Of a DNA stretch of 17,186 bases, positions 6,587-14,066 are shown piece by piece. Where the stretch lies: the NCBI GenBank assembly GCA_964471535.1, contig CAYYHA010000070.1:1-17186 (forward strand), written 5' to 3'. Each line of letters opens with the position of its first letter. Positions within the stretch are counted from its first letter, which is position 1. The stretch comes from CAYYHA01 sp964471535 (GTDB lineage: Bacteria; Myxococcota; Myxococcia; SLRQ01). The notes under the pieces were generated by a model. It had not been told where the DNA came from and searched no databases. It saw only the letters and a list, made by a program, of their open reading frames with translations. Both the position numbers and the translations under genes were made by a program.

Positions 6587-8135
6587 TCTGCACCTCTGCG
6601 GCGTCTCGCAGCGAGTCGAGCCAGGCGCGTTCGATGTCCGCCTCCTTCTTGCGCTTCAGCCGCTCCGCGATCTTGTCCTTTTGCTCGGCGAAGGCCTTCA
6701 TGTCGGGCTTCTGGCGCTCGATGAGGCGGACCACGTAGTAGCTTCCGCTCACCTCGAACGGTTTGTCGATGAGGGGCTTCTCCGGCGTCAGTGCCAACGC
6801 GGCCTTGGCGAGCTCGGCGTTGCGGCCGATGCCCTGGATGTAGCCGTCCTTCACCGGAACGAGCCCCGTCTTGCTGGCCACCACCTGCCCGGCGGGAATG
6901 GGCGCCGGCGTCTTGCCCTCCTCGGTGGGGGGCGGCGGAGCGATCTCCTCGAGGGTCTTGCCGGCCCTCGCCTCGGCAAGGATCTCCTCGGCCTTCTCCC
7001 GGGCCTTCTCCCGGGCGATCTCGTCGATGAGGAGGTTCTTCGCCACCTCCTCCTTCACCTCGTCGAGCGACTTCTTGGTCGCCTCCTGTACCTCCTCGAC
7101 CTTGATGATGTGATAGCCGAAGCGGGTCTCCACCACATCCGAGACCTCCCCGGGGCCGAGCGCGAACGCCGCCTCCTCGAAGGGCTTGGCCATCACGCCA
7201 GGTCCGAACCAGTTGAGGTCACCGCCCTTGTCCTTGCTCCCTGGGTCCATGGAGTATTCGGTGGCGAGCTTCGCGAAGTCCTCGCCTGCCTTCACCCGAG
7301 CGAGGAGTTCCTCCGCCTTCTTCCGCGCCGCCTCACGCGCCGCGTCGTCGTCTCCCTCCGGCTTGATCAGGATGTGACGGGCGCGGACGCGCTTCGGGCG
7401 CTCGTAGCGGAACTTGTTCTCCTCGTACCAGGTCTTCACCGCGTCCATGTCGGTTTCGAGCTTCTTTTGAATCTGCTCCGCGGAAGGTTCGATGCCCTTG
7501 CGAAAGGCAATGGGCGAGACGCGAACGAACTCGAGGTTGATCTTGTCGTTCTCCTCCCGGTAGGCGCGCTCCACCTCCTCGGGGGAGACCTTCACGTTGG
7601 TTCGCAGCGCATCGAGCATGCGCTGGTAGACGAGCCGCTTGCGCATCTGCTCCTCGAAGCCGCCCATCGTCAGGCCCTGGCTGGAGACGTAGCGCTTGTA
7701 GAAGTCGCGGAAGGAAGGGAACTCGTCGCGGTAGTGGTCCTCCCACAGCGGGACGAGCTGATCCTTGATCTCCTTGGCCAGCTCGTCGTCGGGGACGCGC
7801 ACGCCGTGGCGAGCCGCCGCCTGCGCGACCAGCTCCAGGTTGATCAGCTGATCGATGGCCTGACGCCGAATGCCCGCGATGCGGGCGTCGTCCACCGGCA
7901 GGCCGAAGTTGCGGTACTGTGCGATCGTGTTCTCCACCGCGCTCCCGAACTCGGAGGCAGTGATGATCTCGCCGTTGACCTTCGCCGCGTGGTCCGGCGA
8001 GGTCAGGCGGGAGGTACGGCCGAAGGATCCGGGCCCGAACATGATGGCCATGGCGACGATGACGCCTCCGAGCATCAGGTAGATGAAGGCCTGGAGGAAG
8101 AAGTTTCGGTTCCGGTCTCTTAAGGTTTCGAGCAT
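6555..8135 (-). CDS. ppiD: PpiD/SurA-like periplasmic peptidyl-prolyl isomerase, membrane-anchored
   Basis: 526 residues. A short cytoplasmic N-terminus (MLETLRDRNRN) and one membrane segment at about 12-34 place the rest in the periplasm, the PpiD topology. Residues about 50-215 form a SurA-N-like helical chaperone region (AAKVNGEIITASEF, then QAIDQLINLELVAQAAARHGV). A parvulin domain spans about 252-347: ARHILIKPE at 252-260, KGGDLNWFGPGVMAKPFEEAAF and SDVVETRFGYHIIKVEE. A charged helix at 372-398 resembles the parvulin helix at 266-291, so the region up to about 475 may be a degenerate second isomerase domain, as known for PpiD. It would assist folding of proteins leaving the Sec translocon. 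Start at the ATG at 8135; there is no clear Shine-Dalgarno (CCCCC directly upstream). It diverges from mreC. Confidence 0.92.
   Translation of the reverse strand: MLETLRDRNRNFFLQAFIYLMLGGVIVAMAIMFGPGSFGRTSRLTSPDHAAKVNGEIITASEFGSAVENTIAQYRNFGLPVDDARIAGIRRQAIDQLINLELVAQAAARHGVRVPDDELAKEIKDQLVPLWEDHYRDEFPSFRDFYKRYVSSQGLTMGGFEEQMRKRLVYQRMLDALRTNVKVSPEEVERAYREENDKINLEFVRVSPIAFRKGIEPSAEQIQKKLETDMDAVKTWYEENKFRYERPKRVRARHILIKPEGDDDAAREAARKKAEELLARVKAGEDFAKLATEYSMDPGSKDKGGDLNWFGPGVMAKPFEEAAFALGPGEVSDVVETRFGYHIIKVEEVQEATKKSLDEVKEEVAKNLLIDEIAREKAREKAEEILAEARAGKTLEEIAPPPPTEEGKTPAPIPAGQVVASKTGLVPVKDGYIQGIGRNAELAKAALALTPEKPLIDKPFEVSGSYYVVRLIERQKPDMKAFAEQKDKIAERLKRKKEADIERAWLDSLRDAAEVQINESVVHPKV
6992..7015. 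repeat. 12-bp tandem duplication inside ppiD
   Basis: CCTTCTCCCGGG is present twice head to tail at 6992-7003 and 7004-7015. On the coding strand it encodes the doubled AREKAREK in the charged helix after the parvulin domain. It keeps the frame and looks like a small slippage duplication in helical coding sequence. Copy-number change here would add or remove four residues. Confidence 0.6.
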
Positions 8136-8253
8136 GGGGGTTCAGCCTGTGATTCGGCGGGTTTGCGGTAGCTTCGAAGGGTTGACAACCTATTGAACAC
8201 ACAACGAAGATTCAAGATGCCGAGCCCCGCTCGATTCCACGGTTTTCGCCCTC
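8136..8253. promoter_or_regulatory. Divergent ppiD/mreC promoter region with nested dyads
   Basis: This 118-bp gap is clearly richer in A/T than the surrounding genes. On the plus strand a consensus TTGACA lies at 8182-8187, but the -10 candidates at 17-19 bp spacing (around 8205-8212) are weak. TTGACA is embedded in an 11-bp perfect palindrome GGTTG-A-CAACC at 8180-8190. A second dyad, TTGAA at 8193-8197 and TTCAA at 8211-8215, lies just downstream. On the minus strand TTGAAT (8215-8210) with TAGGTT (8192-8187) at 17 bp is a weak candidate for ppiD. The dyads overlap both predicted promoters, which would suit a shared operator. The transcription start for mreC would fall near 8217. Neither flanking gene has a recognisable Shine-Dalgarno. 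Confidence 0.45.
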
Positions 8254-9165
8254 TTGCTCGACTTTTTCCGCCGCTACCGTGAGCTCCTCGTCGTGGCGGC
8301 ACTTTTGGTGCTGCCCCTGTTGCTCTACGTCTCGGAATCGAAGGAGCCCGCCGCGCGGGGCCCCCTCGACCGGGCACTGGTGACGCTTGCCTCACCCATC
8401 CAGAAGGCCATCGTCTACACAGTGGAAGGCGCGCAGGACCTTTGGCAGGAGTACCTGTGGCTCGTCGGCGTGCAGGAAGAGAACCTCCGCTTGCGGCGCA
8501 AGGTGCTCAGGCTCACGGCGCTCGAGGTCCGCGCGCAGGAGCTCGAGGCGGAGAACGTCCGCCTGCGGGCCCTGCTCGGCTTCCGAGCGCGGGTGCAGTC
8601 GGAAGCGGTCGCCGCGCCGGTGATCGGCGTGGGGACGCAGCCAGCGCTCGCTCGCACCCTACGCCTCGGGCAGGGCGAGGCCGCGGGGGTAAGGCCGGGC
8701 GATGCGGTCGTCACCCACGCGGGTGTGGTGGGCCGCGTCGTCGCCGTTGGTCCCGGCTGGTCGGACGCGATGCTCCTCGCCGATCCCAGCAGTGCCATTC
8801 CCGTGCTCGTCGCGAGGTCTCGGGCTCGCGCGACGGTTCGGGGCACCGGTGACCTCGATCGCGCGGTGCTCGAGCATGCGCTTCGCACCGACGACATCCA
8901 GGAGGGCGATCTCCTCGTGACGAGCGGCACTGGCGGCGTCTTCCCGAAGGGCATTCCCGTGGGCCGGGTGACGGGGATCGAGCGGAAGGCCTACGGCATG
9001 TTCCAGCTCGCCGAGGTGATTCCGGCGGTGGACCTCGCCCGGGTGGAGGAAGTCTTGATCCTCCTCGGCTCTCCGCAGGGGACCGCGCCCGCGGCCGTCG
9101 GGATGAGCGCCGGCTTCGACCACGCCAAGGGGTCCGAGGGGCGGGAGGAGGAGGCGGCCCCATGA
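8254..9165 (+). CDS. mreC: Rod-shape-determining protein MreC
   Basis: 303 residues. The start is taken as TTG at 8254: the frame has no ATG or GTG between the upstream stop at 8194 and this point, and MLDFFRRYRELL followed by a membrane segment at about 12-27 matches MreC. Residues about 70-108 form the coiled coil (EENLRLRRKVLRLTALEVRA, then ELEAENVRLRALLGF). The rest is the paired beta-barrel domain (RPGDAVVTHAGVVGRVVAVG, LLADPSSAIPVLV, DLLVTSGTGGVFPKGIPVGRV, VEEVLIL). MreC links the cytoskeleton to PBP2 and switches it on, from the periplasmic side of the inner membrane. It heads a tight operon with mreD, mrdA and rodA. There is no Shine-Dalgarno before the TTG, so translation may be weak or dependent on upstream events. 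Confidence 0.95.
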   Translation: MLDFFRRYRELLVVAALLVLPLLLYVSESKEPAARGPLDRALVTLASPIQKAIVYTVEGAQDLWQEYLWLVGVQEENLRLRRKVLRLTALEVRAQELEAENVRLRALLGFRARVQSEAVAAPVIGVGTQPALARTLRLGQGEAAGVRPGDAVVTHAGVVGRVVAVGPGWSDAMLLADPSSAIPVLVARSRARATVRGTGDLDRAVLEHALRTDDIQEGDLLVTSGTGGVFPKGIPVGRVTGIERKAYGMFQLAEVIPAVDLARVEEVLILLGSPQGTAPAAVGMSAGFDHAKGSEGREEEAAP

Positions 9166-9683
9166 TCCGCCGGGGGTTTGCGCTCTTCGCGCTCATCTTC
9201 TTCCTCGAGGTGACGGAAGGGGGGCTCCGCGCGGCGCTGGGACTCCAGGACTGGGCGCTGGGCCTGTCCTTCGGCGTGCTCGTCTATCTGGGCGCGCGTC
9301 TCGGGCTCGAAGGGGCGATCACCGCGGCAGCAGCGGGCTACGTGATGGACCTGTTCACCGGTGGGCCGATCGGGCCGTCCATCTTCCTTTGCGTGGCGAC
9401 CTACCTCTTCGTGCGTCTGGCTTCGGGCGCCCTGGACCTGCAGCAGCCGATCCTCGTCGCGGCCATGGCGCTGGCCGCGCGCGTGGTCTACGCCCTTCTC
9501 ACCCTGGTGCTGGTGGCCATCGGGCCGGCACGCTACCCGGCGTGGCTGGACCTCGCCGGGGGGGCCGCTCTGGCGCTCCTGCCGGCGACCCTCGCGGCAC
9601 CAGCCGTCTATGCGCTGGCGCGGGCCGTGGACCGGCGCGCCGGCGGCCGCGAGAGCGAGGCCGGGGAGGTGTGGCTGACGTGA
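9162..9683 (+). CDS. mreD: Rod-shape-determining protein MreD
   Basis: 173 residues, usual size. It is an almost wholly hydrophobic inner-membrane protein with about five or six helices (for example ALFALIFFLEVTEGG, LSFGVLVYLGARLGLEGA, ILVAAMALAARVVYALLTLV, LALLPATLAAPAVYALA). The loop GYVMDLFTGGPIGPSIF is the family's most recognisable piece. MreD works with MreC to control PBP2-RodA. The start ATG overlaps the mreC stop as ATGA, with GGAGGAGGAGG a few bases upstream. The end overlaps mrdA as GTGA. Identification rests on membrane topology, the loop motif and position. Confidence 0.93.
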   Translation: MIRRGFALFALIFFLEVTEGGLRAALGLQDWALGLSFGVLVYLGARLGLEGAITAAAAGYVMDLFTGGPIGPSIFLCVATYLFVRLASGALDLQQPILVAAMALAARVVYALLTLVLVAIGPARYPAWLDLAGGAALALLPATLAAPAVYALARAVDRRAGGRESEAGEVWLT

Positions 9684-11746
9684 CGATGGGCAGCGGACAG
9701 GCGGCGGGGCGTGAGTATCTGCGCCGCTACGTCTATGCCGTGCTGATCGCAGTGGGGGCGCTGTGTGTGCTCGCCGGCCGGCTCTACTGGCTGCAGGTGG
9801 TGCGCGGCGAGCACTACGCGCGCCTCTCCCGCTCCAACTTCGTGAAGGCGGTCGAGATCCCCGCCGACCGCGGAATGATCCTCGACCGGCGGGGGACCAT
9901 CGTGGTGGACTCGCGGCCGAGCTACGATGTGGCGCTCACGCCCGCCTTCTGCCCCGATCCCGAGCAGACGCTCGGTGCACTGGCCGGTGTCCTCGGCTTC
10001 GGTCTCGACGAGGTTCGGCAGTGGACGAAGCGGGTTGCCGCGGTCCGGGGGCTCGAACGCTTCCGGCCCATCGTCCTGAAGGAGGATGTCGGCCGTGATG
10101 CGCTCGATTGGATCGACGCGCACCGCCTCGAGCTGGACGGGGTGGACGTACGCATCCGACCCCGGCGCAACTACCGCTTCGGGAAGATGCTCGCGCACGT
10201 GCTCGGCTACATGAACGAGATCGGGCCGGCGGAGCTCGAACGCGCACGGGCCCGGGGGCTGGACTACGAGCTCGGCGACGCGATCGGGCGGGCGGGCCTC
10301 GAGGAGCGCTTCGAATCGGTGCTCCGGGGGAAGGACGGGCTCGAACGGGTGGTGGTCGACGCCAAGGGTCGCCGCATCGATGCGCAGGGTGAGGCAGCAG
10401 CCGCCGAGGTGGGGCGACTCATCCCCGAGGAGGAGCGCATCCGCCCCAGCGTGCCCGGACACAACCTGGTCCTGACCATCGACATGCGGCTGCAGCGCGT
10501 GGCGGAGGAGGCCTTCCCGGGCAGGGCGGGGTCGGTGGTGGCGCTCGACCCCCAGACGGGCTACGTGCTGGCGATGGTGTCTCGCCCCGCCTTCGATCCC
10601 AACCGCCTCTCCGGGGGGATCACGAAGGAGGAGATGCAGGCCCTCGCGGAGGATCCCTACGAGCCGATGCTGCACCGAGCGATTCAGGAGCACTACCACC
10701 CCGGTTCCACCTTCAAGGTGGTCACGGCCATCGCCGGGCTCGAGGAGGGGGTGATCCGCCCCTCGGACACGGTCACCTGCAACGGCGGGTACACCCTCGG
10801 GCGGCGGCGTTGGCGCTGCTGGCGGGCGGCTGGTCACGGCCGCGTCGCGCTCTACGATGCCCTGCAGCACTCCTGTGACGTCTACTTCTATGCGCTCGGC
10901 GACCGGCTCGACATCGATCCCATCGCCAAGTGGGCCCGGGCGCTCGGCTTCGGCGCGCCAACGGGGCTGCCACTGCCCCACGAGATCCCCGGCATCGTCC
11001 CCGACGTGGCCTACCACGAGCGGGTCAGCCCCGAGGGCTACCAGCGGGGCTTCGCCTTGAACACGGCGATCGGGCAGGGCGACGTGAACGTCACGAATAT
11101 GCAGCTCGCGGTGGCCTACATGGCCATCGCCAACGGAGGCATCCGCTATCGGCCCCAGGTGGTGCTGCGCGAGGAGGATGCCGAGGGAAGGGTGGTGCGG
11201 GAGTTCCTACCCGAGATCGTGGGGCGGGTGGGTGCCAAGCCCGAGACGCTCGCAGAAGTGGTGGAGGGGCTCCGTCGCGTGGTCATGGAGCCGGGGGGCA
11301 CTGCCTACTACCGGCGGCCGCGGCACCTCGACGTGCAGGTGGCTGGGAAGACGGGCACGGCCCAGGTGGTGAAGATGGGCCGCGACCGTGTCTCCTCGGA
11401 CGAGCTCGACTACTGGCACCGAGACCACGCCTGGTTCGTCGCCTTCGCCCCGGTGGAGCACCCGGAGATCGTCGTCTCCGTGGTAAACGAGCACGGCGGG
11501 CACGGCTCGAGCGGTGCAGCGCCCACGGCGGTCGCGGTGATCGAGGCCTACTTCGAGCTGAAGGCGCAGGATGCGGCGGAGCGCCACGGGGCGCACGAGG
11601 TCGAGGCGGGACAGGCGCCGGCGCCTGCGGTCCGGGAACGCCCCCGGACCCGCGGCCGCGCTCGGCCACCCGAGAGCCCACCGGCCCTCCGCCATGCCCT
11701 CGAGCCCCATCCGCCCGCCATGCCGAGCGCCACCGATACCGGCTGA
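9680..11746 (+). CDS. mrdA: Penicillin-binding protein 2, peptidoglycan transpeptidase
   Basis: 688 residues from the GTG at 9680, which overlaps the mreD stop as GTGA and lies 10 bases after GGAGGT at 9664-9669. An ATG two codons later (9686) is the alternative. Numbering here is from that ATG. A membrane anchor lies at about 15-34. The PBP dimerisation/pedestal region follows (IPADRGMILDRRGTIV at 58-73). The transpeptidase domain has all three active motifs: S341-TFK344, S396-C-D398 and K555-TGT558. It crosslinks sidewall peptidoglycan with RodA as its glycan polymerase. Cys365 and Cys378 flank the CNGGYTLG...GHG segment and could pair. After about residue 628 there is a Pro/Arg/Ala-rich, probably disordered tail of about 58 residues that is not needed for the fold. 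The stop TGA at 11744 is followed by an open frame into rodA. Confidence 0.96.
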   Translation: MTMGSGQAAGREYLRRYVYAVLIAVGALCVLAGRLYWLQVVRGEHYARLSRSNFVKAVEIPADRGMILDRRGTIVVDSRPSYDVALTPAFCPDPEQTLGALAGVLGFGLDEVRQWTKRVAAVRGLERFRPIVLKEDVGRDALDWIDAHRLELDGVDVRIRPRRNYRFGKMLAHVLGYMNEIGPAELERARARGLDYELGDAIGRAGLEERFESVLRGKDGLERVVVDAKGRRIDAQGEAAAAEVGRLIPEEERIRPSVPGHNLVLTIDMRLQRVAEEAFPGRAGSVVALDPQTGYVLAMVSRPAFDPNRLSGGITKEEMQALAEDPYEPMLHRAIQEHYHPGSTFKVVTAIAGLEEGVIRPSDTVTCNGGYTLGRRRWRCWRAAGHGRVALYDALQHSCDVYFYALGDRLDIDPIAKWARALGFGAPTGLPLPHEIPGIVPDVAYHERVSPEGYQRGFALNTAIGQGDVNVTNMQLAVAYMAIANGGIRYRPQVVLREEDAEGRVVREFLPEIVGRVGAKPETLAEVVEGLRRVVMEPGGTAYYRRPRHLDVQVAGKTGTAQVVKMGRDRVSSDELDYWHRDHAWFVAFAPVEHPEIVVSVVNEHGGHGSSGAAPTAVAVIEAYFELKAQDAAERHGAHEVEAGQAPAPAVRERPRTRGRARPPESPPALRHALEPHPPAMPSATDTG

Positions 11747-11842
11747 GCCTGCCGGTCGAAGCTCGGGCACCTGCCCTACGCAAGCGTCCACCCGGCCCGC
11801 AGCCTCGGGCCGCCTCCGGAGATAGAATCCACCATCGAGTCC

Positions 11843-12994
11843 ATGTCCACCGCCTCCCTTGGTCCTGCATCCGAACGCCGCCGGCTCCTCGAGAACGCGA
11901 GCTGGTCTCTTCTCGCCGTGGTGCTCCTCATCGCCGGCCTCGGGATCTGGAACCTCGCCAGCGCCTCTCGCACCGCGCACGCCGAGGTCTGGGTCAGCCA
12001 GTCCTACTGGCTGCTCTTCGGTCTCGCCGTTGGTGTGGCGCTTTGCACCTTCGACTACCGACACCTCCTTGGGGTCGCCTACCCCATCTACGGGGCGGTG
12101 GTGGCGCTCCTCATCTTGACGCTCCTGGTTGGTGACGTCCGGAAGGGCGCCCAAAGGTGGCTCGTGCTCGGTCCAGTGAGCCTGCAGACGAGTGAGCTCG
12201 CCAAGCTGGCGGTGGTGCTGGCGCTCGCCCGCTGGTACCACGAGACACCGGAGCCGCCGGGGCGCTACACCCTGTTGAAGCTGTGGCAGCCGCTCTTGCT
12301 CGTCCTCTTGCCGGCGGCGCTGATCCTCAAGCAGCCCGATCTGGGCACCGCGCTGCTCGTGGCTGCCATCGGGGGCTCGGTGATCCTCTTCGGCGGCATC
12401 GAGCGCTGGACCGCGTGGATCGGGGGGATCCTCTCCCTCGTGGTCGTGGGATCCTGCGTGGCGCTCTTCGAGTTCTTCGGCACCGACTGGATGTTCTTCC
12501 TCAAGCCGTACCAGCGCCAGCGGGTCATGACCTTCCTGAATCCCGAGGGGGACATCCTCGGGGCCGGCTACCACAGCGCGCAGTCGATGATCGCCGTCGG
12601 TTCGGGGGGGCTCGGCGGCAAGGGCTGGGCGGAGGGGACTCAGACGCAGCTCTCCTTCCTCCCCGAGCAGCACACCGACTTCGTCTTCAGCGTGTGGGCG
12701 GAGGAGCACGGCTTTCTCGGCGGCCTCCTCCTCCTCGGGCTCTACGGGACCTTCTTCGTCCTCGCCGCGACCATCGCCCACGGTGCGAAGGACAAGTTCG
12801 GGGCCTTCCTCGCCGTGGGCGTGGCCTCGATCGTGTTCTGGCAGGTCCTGGTCAACATCGGAATGGTGACCGGGATCCTCCCGGTGGTCGGGGTGACCCT
12901 GCCGCTATTCAGCTACGGCGGCTCCTCACTGGTGACCACCCTGGCCGGGCTCGCGATCCTCTTCAACGTCTCGATGCGGCGAGGCGCCTTCTGA
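11843..12994 (+). CDS. rodA: SEDS-family peptidoglycan glycosyltransferase RodA
   Basis: 383 residues, about ten membrane helices. SEDS motifs: KGAQRWLVLGPVSLQTSELAK at about 101-121 (most relatives have QPSE, here QTSE), KQPDLGTALL at 163-172, PYQRQRVMTFLNPEGD, GSGGLGGKGW, and LPEQHTDFVFSVWAEE. D279 in HTDF is the counterpart of the Asp required for polymerase activity in RodA. The end has VTLPLFSYGGSSLV. It polymerises lipid II into glycan strands in partnership with PBP2. The only sensible start is the ATG at 11843, as no GTG, TTG or ATG lies upstream in the 96 bp after mrdA. Ribosome-binding signal is weak: GGAG at 11818-11821 is 21 bases away. It is in the same frame as mrdA. Confidence 0.96.
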   Translation: MSTASLGPASERRRLLENASWSLLAVVLLIAGLGIWNLASASRTAHAEVWVSQSYWLLFGLAVGVALCTFDYRHLLGVAYPIYGAVVALLILTLLVGDVRKGAQRWLVLGPVSLQTSELAKLAVVLALARWYHETPEPPGRYTLLKLWQPLLLVLLPAALILKQPDLGTALLVAAIGGSVILFGGIERWTAWIGGILSLVVVGSCVALFEFFGTDWMFFLKPYQRQRVMTFLNPEGDILGAGYHSAQSMIAVGSGGLGGKGWAEGTQTQLSFLPEQHTDFVFSVWAEEHGFLGGLLLLGLYGTFFVLAATIAHGAKDKFGAFLAVGVASIVFWQVLVNIGMVTGILPVVGVTLPLFSYGGSSLVTTLAGLAILFNVSMRRGAF

Positions 12995-12999
12995 GGGGC

Positions 13000-13047
13000 G
13001 AGGCCCACGCGTCGGGTGGGGGCAGCGCGGGCCTCAGAGCACTTTTT
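13000..13047 (+). terminator. Possible terminator of the mre/rodA operon
   Basis: GAGGCCC (13000-13006) pairs with GGGCCTC (13029-13035), and three more pairs are possible inside the loop (CGC 13008-13010 with GCG 13025-13027). A TTTTT run lies at 13043-13047, seven bases after the stem, which is farther than in a textbook intrinsic terminator. The right arm and T run lie inside the end of trxA. The hairpin lies between two convergent genes and could serve both strands, but the minus-strand side lacks a T tract. Confidence 0.35.
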
Positions 13048-13363
13048 GAATCATCGACTCGATCTTGTCCTTCCCCACGGCACCCACGATCTGGTCCACG
13101 ACCTCGCCGTCCTTGAAGAGGAGGAGGGTGGGAATGCCGCGCACCCCATAGTCGCGGGGAGGCGCTTGGTGGTCGTCGATGTTGAGCTTCCCCACCTTCA
13201 CCTTCCCCGCGTAGGCCTCCGCGAGCGCCTCGACATGGGGGGCGATGGCGCGGCAGGGGCCGCACCACGGGGCCCAGAAGTCGACGAGCACCGGTCGATC
13301 GGACTCGAGGACCTCGCGCTGCCAGTTCTCCTCGGTGAACTCCATCAGGTTGGCTCCGGCCAT
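13034..13363 (-). CDS. trxA: Thioredoxin
   Basis: 109 residues, exactly classical thioredoxin size. The active site WCGPC is at 33-37 within LVDFWAPWCGPCRAIAP. The cis-proline is P78 in YGVRGIPTLLLFKDGE. The end is VGKDKIESMIQKVL. There is no signal peptide or membrane segment, so it is a cytoplasmic disulfide reductant fed by thioredoxin reductase, which is not in the window. The start ATG at 13363 has a good Shine-Dalgarno (CTGGAGG, five bases before it). A much longer frame extends upstream to 14068 but is uncharacteristic of the family. It is the only minus-strand gene between rodA and the haem block, so it must be transcribed on its own from the gap that begins at 13364. Confidence 0.97.
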   Translation of the reverse strand: MAGANLMEFTEENWQREVLESDRPVLVDFWAPWCGPCRAIAPHVEALAEAYAGKVKVGKLNIDDHQAPPRDYGVRGIPTLLLFKDGEVVDQIVGAVGKDKIESMIQKVL

Positions 13364-13525
13364 GGCTGCCTCCAGGCACGCGCGGGGACGGCGACCAGGG
13401 CGCCGCACCGCACCAAAGGGTGAAGAGGAACAGGGCGAAGATGAGAAGATGCAGAGGGTGGCGGCGTGATTTAATACGGGAGCTGGGGGGCGCCAAGGGA
13501 TCGTGCTACACAACGGATTCTCACC
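13364..13525. promoter_or_regulatory. Divergent region between trxA and the haem-linked operon
   Basis: This 162-bp gap should carry promoters in both directions. The best AT-rich spot is GATTTAATACG at 13468-13478. On the plus strand TTTAAT (13470-13475) is one mismatch from the -10 consensus, but no -35 is visible 16-18 bp upstream. On the minus strand TATTAA (13476-13471) could serve trxA, with a poor -35. I assign no start site. The unrecognised gene downstream has only a weak ribosome-binding signal. Confidence 0.3.
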
Positions 13526-14059
13526 ATGGCGGACTACCTCTTCGTCTCCCAAGAGATGCTCGACACGTGGATGCTGGAGGGGAAGATCGACTTTTCCGGC
13601 AACGTGATGACCATCCGGGGGGACAAGCGCAGCTACGTGCTCGAACCGGCGGTGCGCTTCGTGCGCATCCCTGGGGACATCCCGGATACCCAGAACCTGC
13701 TCGGCAAGGTGAAGACGCTGGCCCAGATCGAGGAGGCGGGAGGGGAGCACTTCGAGACCAGCGTGATCCTCGGCGACGTGCCCTACGACGTACAGAACGG
13801 CTTCGTCGCCCGGGTGAACCTCCCTGGTGGTCATCCGCGGCCAGAGGCTGCCGTCGAGCGCCCCGCACCTGCGGCGCCCTCGCAGGGCGCACCGGCGGCC
13901 GCCGGGGCCGGCGATGCGTCGCCCGGGAACGGGGGCCGGCCCTCCGCCGGCGAAGCCGCGGCACCGGCGGCAGAGACGCGAGGCGCGGGCGAGGCGGAGT
14001 CCACAGAGCCCAGCGACGAGGATCTGCTCACCGCCTTCCTGCTGGAGAACCTGAAGTGA
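13526..14059 (+). CDS. Protein of unknown function with ordered N-terminus, low-complexity linker and short C-terminal helix
   Basis: 177 residues; I do not recognise the family. Residues 1-100 look folded and soluble, with mixed helix and strand (ADYLFVSQEMLDTWMLEGK, then IDFSGNVMTIRGDKRSYVLE and an amphipathic VKTLAQIEEAGG). Residues about 102-160 are almost only Ala, Pro, Gly, Glu, Ser and Arg, so probably disordered. The last 15 residues (PSDEDLLTAFLLENLK region) form an acidic-start amphipathic helix that looks like a conserved docking peptide at the end of a tether. No signal peptide or membrane segment is seen. It precedes the CcsA/HemX-type gene by 7 bp and is likely cotranscribed with it and hemA. 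Real coding is supported by the codon pattern and by the clear contrast between ordered and tail segments. Confidence 0.75.
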   Translation: MADYLFVSQEMLDTWMLEGKIDFSGNVMTIRGDKRSYVLEPAVRFVRIPGDIPDTQNLLGKVKTLAQIEEAGGEHFETSVILGDVPYDVQNGFVARVNLPGGHPRPEAAVERPAPAAPSQGAPAAAGAGDASPGNGGRPSAGEAAAPAAETRGAGEAESTEPSDEDLLTAFLLENLK

Positions 14060-14066
14060 GCCGCCC

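Noticed and set aside
6567..8123. 518-codon plus-strand frame opposite ppiD
   Set aside because: Leu/His/Arg-rich shadow frame. The minus strand has a complete SurA-like region and parvulin domain.
9608..12781. Minus-strand frames (9608-11017 and 11207-12781) opposite mrdA and rodA
   Set aside because: No motif and biased composition, while the plus strand carries all transpeptidase and SEDS motifs.
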